Assembly (NCBI GenBank): GCA_035545735.1
Contig: DASZXS010000016.1
Location: forward strand, 6,888-70,887
Length of the DNA stretch: 64,000 nt
Direction: 5' to 3'
Origin: JAJYKC01 sp035545735
GTDB taxonomy: Bacteria; Acidobacteriota; Terriglobia; Bryobacterales; Bryobacteraceae
The notes under the pieces were generated by a model that ran no database searches, had not been told where the DNA came from, and saw only the letters and a program-made list of their open reading frames with translations. A program made the position numbers and the translations under genes. Shown piece after piece: positions 63,931-64,000 of the stretch. The stretch's first letter is position 1. Every line of letters starts with the position of its first letter.

Positions 63931-64000
63931 CTAAGAACACATTACCTTAACCCTGAGCCTGTAGTTTTCAAAGTTGCGAAACCCATACGCTTGCCGGTTG
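63931..64000 (-). mobile_element. C-terminal end of an ISL3-like transposase, cut by the window edge
   Basis: On the minus strand the last 70 bases encode NRQAYGFRNFENYRLRVKVM then CS and a TAG at 63931-63933. The AYGFRNFENYRLRV line is the hallmark end of ISL3-family transposases. Only about 22 residues are inside the window, so completeness cannot be judged; the element would extend to the right. Family is by eye. Confidence 0.7.

Overview
This looks like a chromosomal segment of a GC-rich, Gram-negative Acidobacteriota member, probably of the Solibacter/Bryobacter type. This is inferred from gene content: a very large Oar-like TonB-dependent receptor with a carboxypeptidase-regulatory domain, a tricorn-like peptidase, Gfo/Idh oxidoreductases next to TIM-barrel sugar isomerases, and a complete set of LPS heptose, Omp85 and TolC/RND envelope genes. 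Coding density is very high, many neighbours overlap by ATGA, and no CRISPR array, rRNA or prophage is visible.

Layout. 0-7 kb: an unknown protein, a Gfo/Idh oxidoreductase with a sugar isomerase, a two-gene respiratory module (Rieske protein plus a cytochrome b/subunit IV/dihaem cytochrome c fusion), a second isomerase, a DinB-like protein and YceI. 7-12 kb (minus strand): an operon of Omp85-like protein, DUF4390-like protein, NtrY-like kinase and NtrC-like sigma-54 activator, with a sigma-54-like promoter motif in front. 12-17 kb (minus): aroF-tyrA-crp/fnr and an adaptor/TolC pair lacking its pump. 17-23.8 kb: FG-GAP protein, TonB receptor, TMEM175-type channel, HAD hydrolase and SDR. 23.9-26.7 kb: a decayed patch with two frameshifted secreted-protein genes and the C-terminal stub of a UbiA-like prenyltransferase. 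26.7-37.3 kb: M23 peptidase, dedA/mscL, S9 peptidase, a gamma-carbonic anhydrase-hisS-aspS-DoxX cluster, cold-shock gene with terminator, and an alpha/beta hydrolase.

37.3-46 kb: tRNA-Leu(CAG), then a heptose/LPS locus: waaF, a degenerate HldC-like gene, waaC and a methyltransferase on the minus strand. Divergent from it are an Imm53-like orphan immunity protein, hldC, mfd and an MFS transporter. 46-50 kb: two small exported proteins and a tricorn-like peptidase. 50-63.7 kb (minus): a long co-directional run of SGNH hydrolase, nadC, birA, an unknown protein, FmdB, and an MdtABC-like efflux operon (adaptor, two RND pumps, a tiny STAS protein, outer-membrane factor). The window ends with tRNA-Asn and the C-terminus of an ISL3-like transposase.

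The most notable points are the single-chain cytochrome b-IV-dihaem c protein, the HldC-like paralogue that has lost its nucleotide-binding histidines, the orphan Imm53 protein, the STAS protein inside an efflux operon, the 60-residue low-complexity insert in one RND pump, the possible self-regulated sigma-54 envelope operon, and the decayed patch at 23.9-26.7 kb. I found no clear multi-gene system that is wholly new; the functional proposals are inferences from reading the sequence without database searches.
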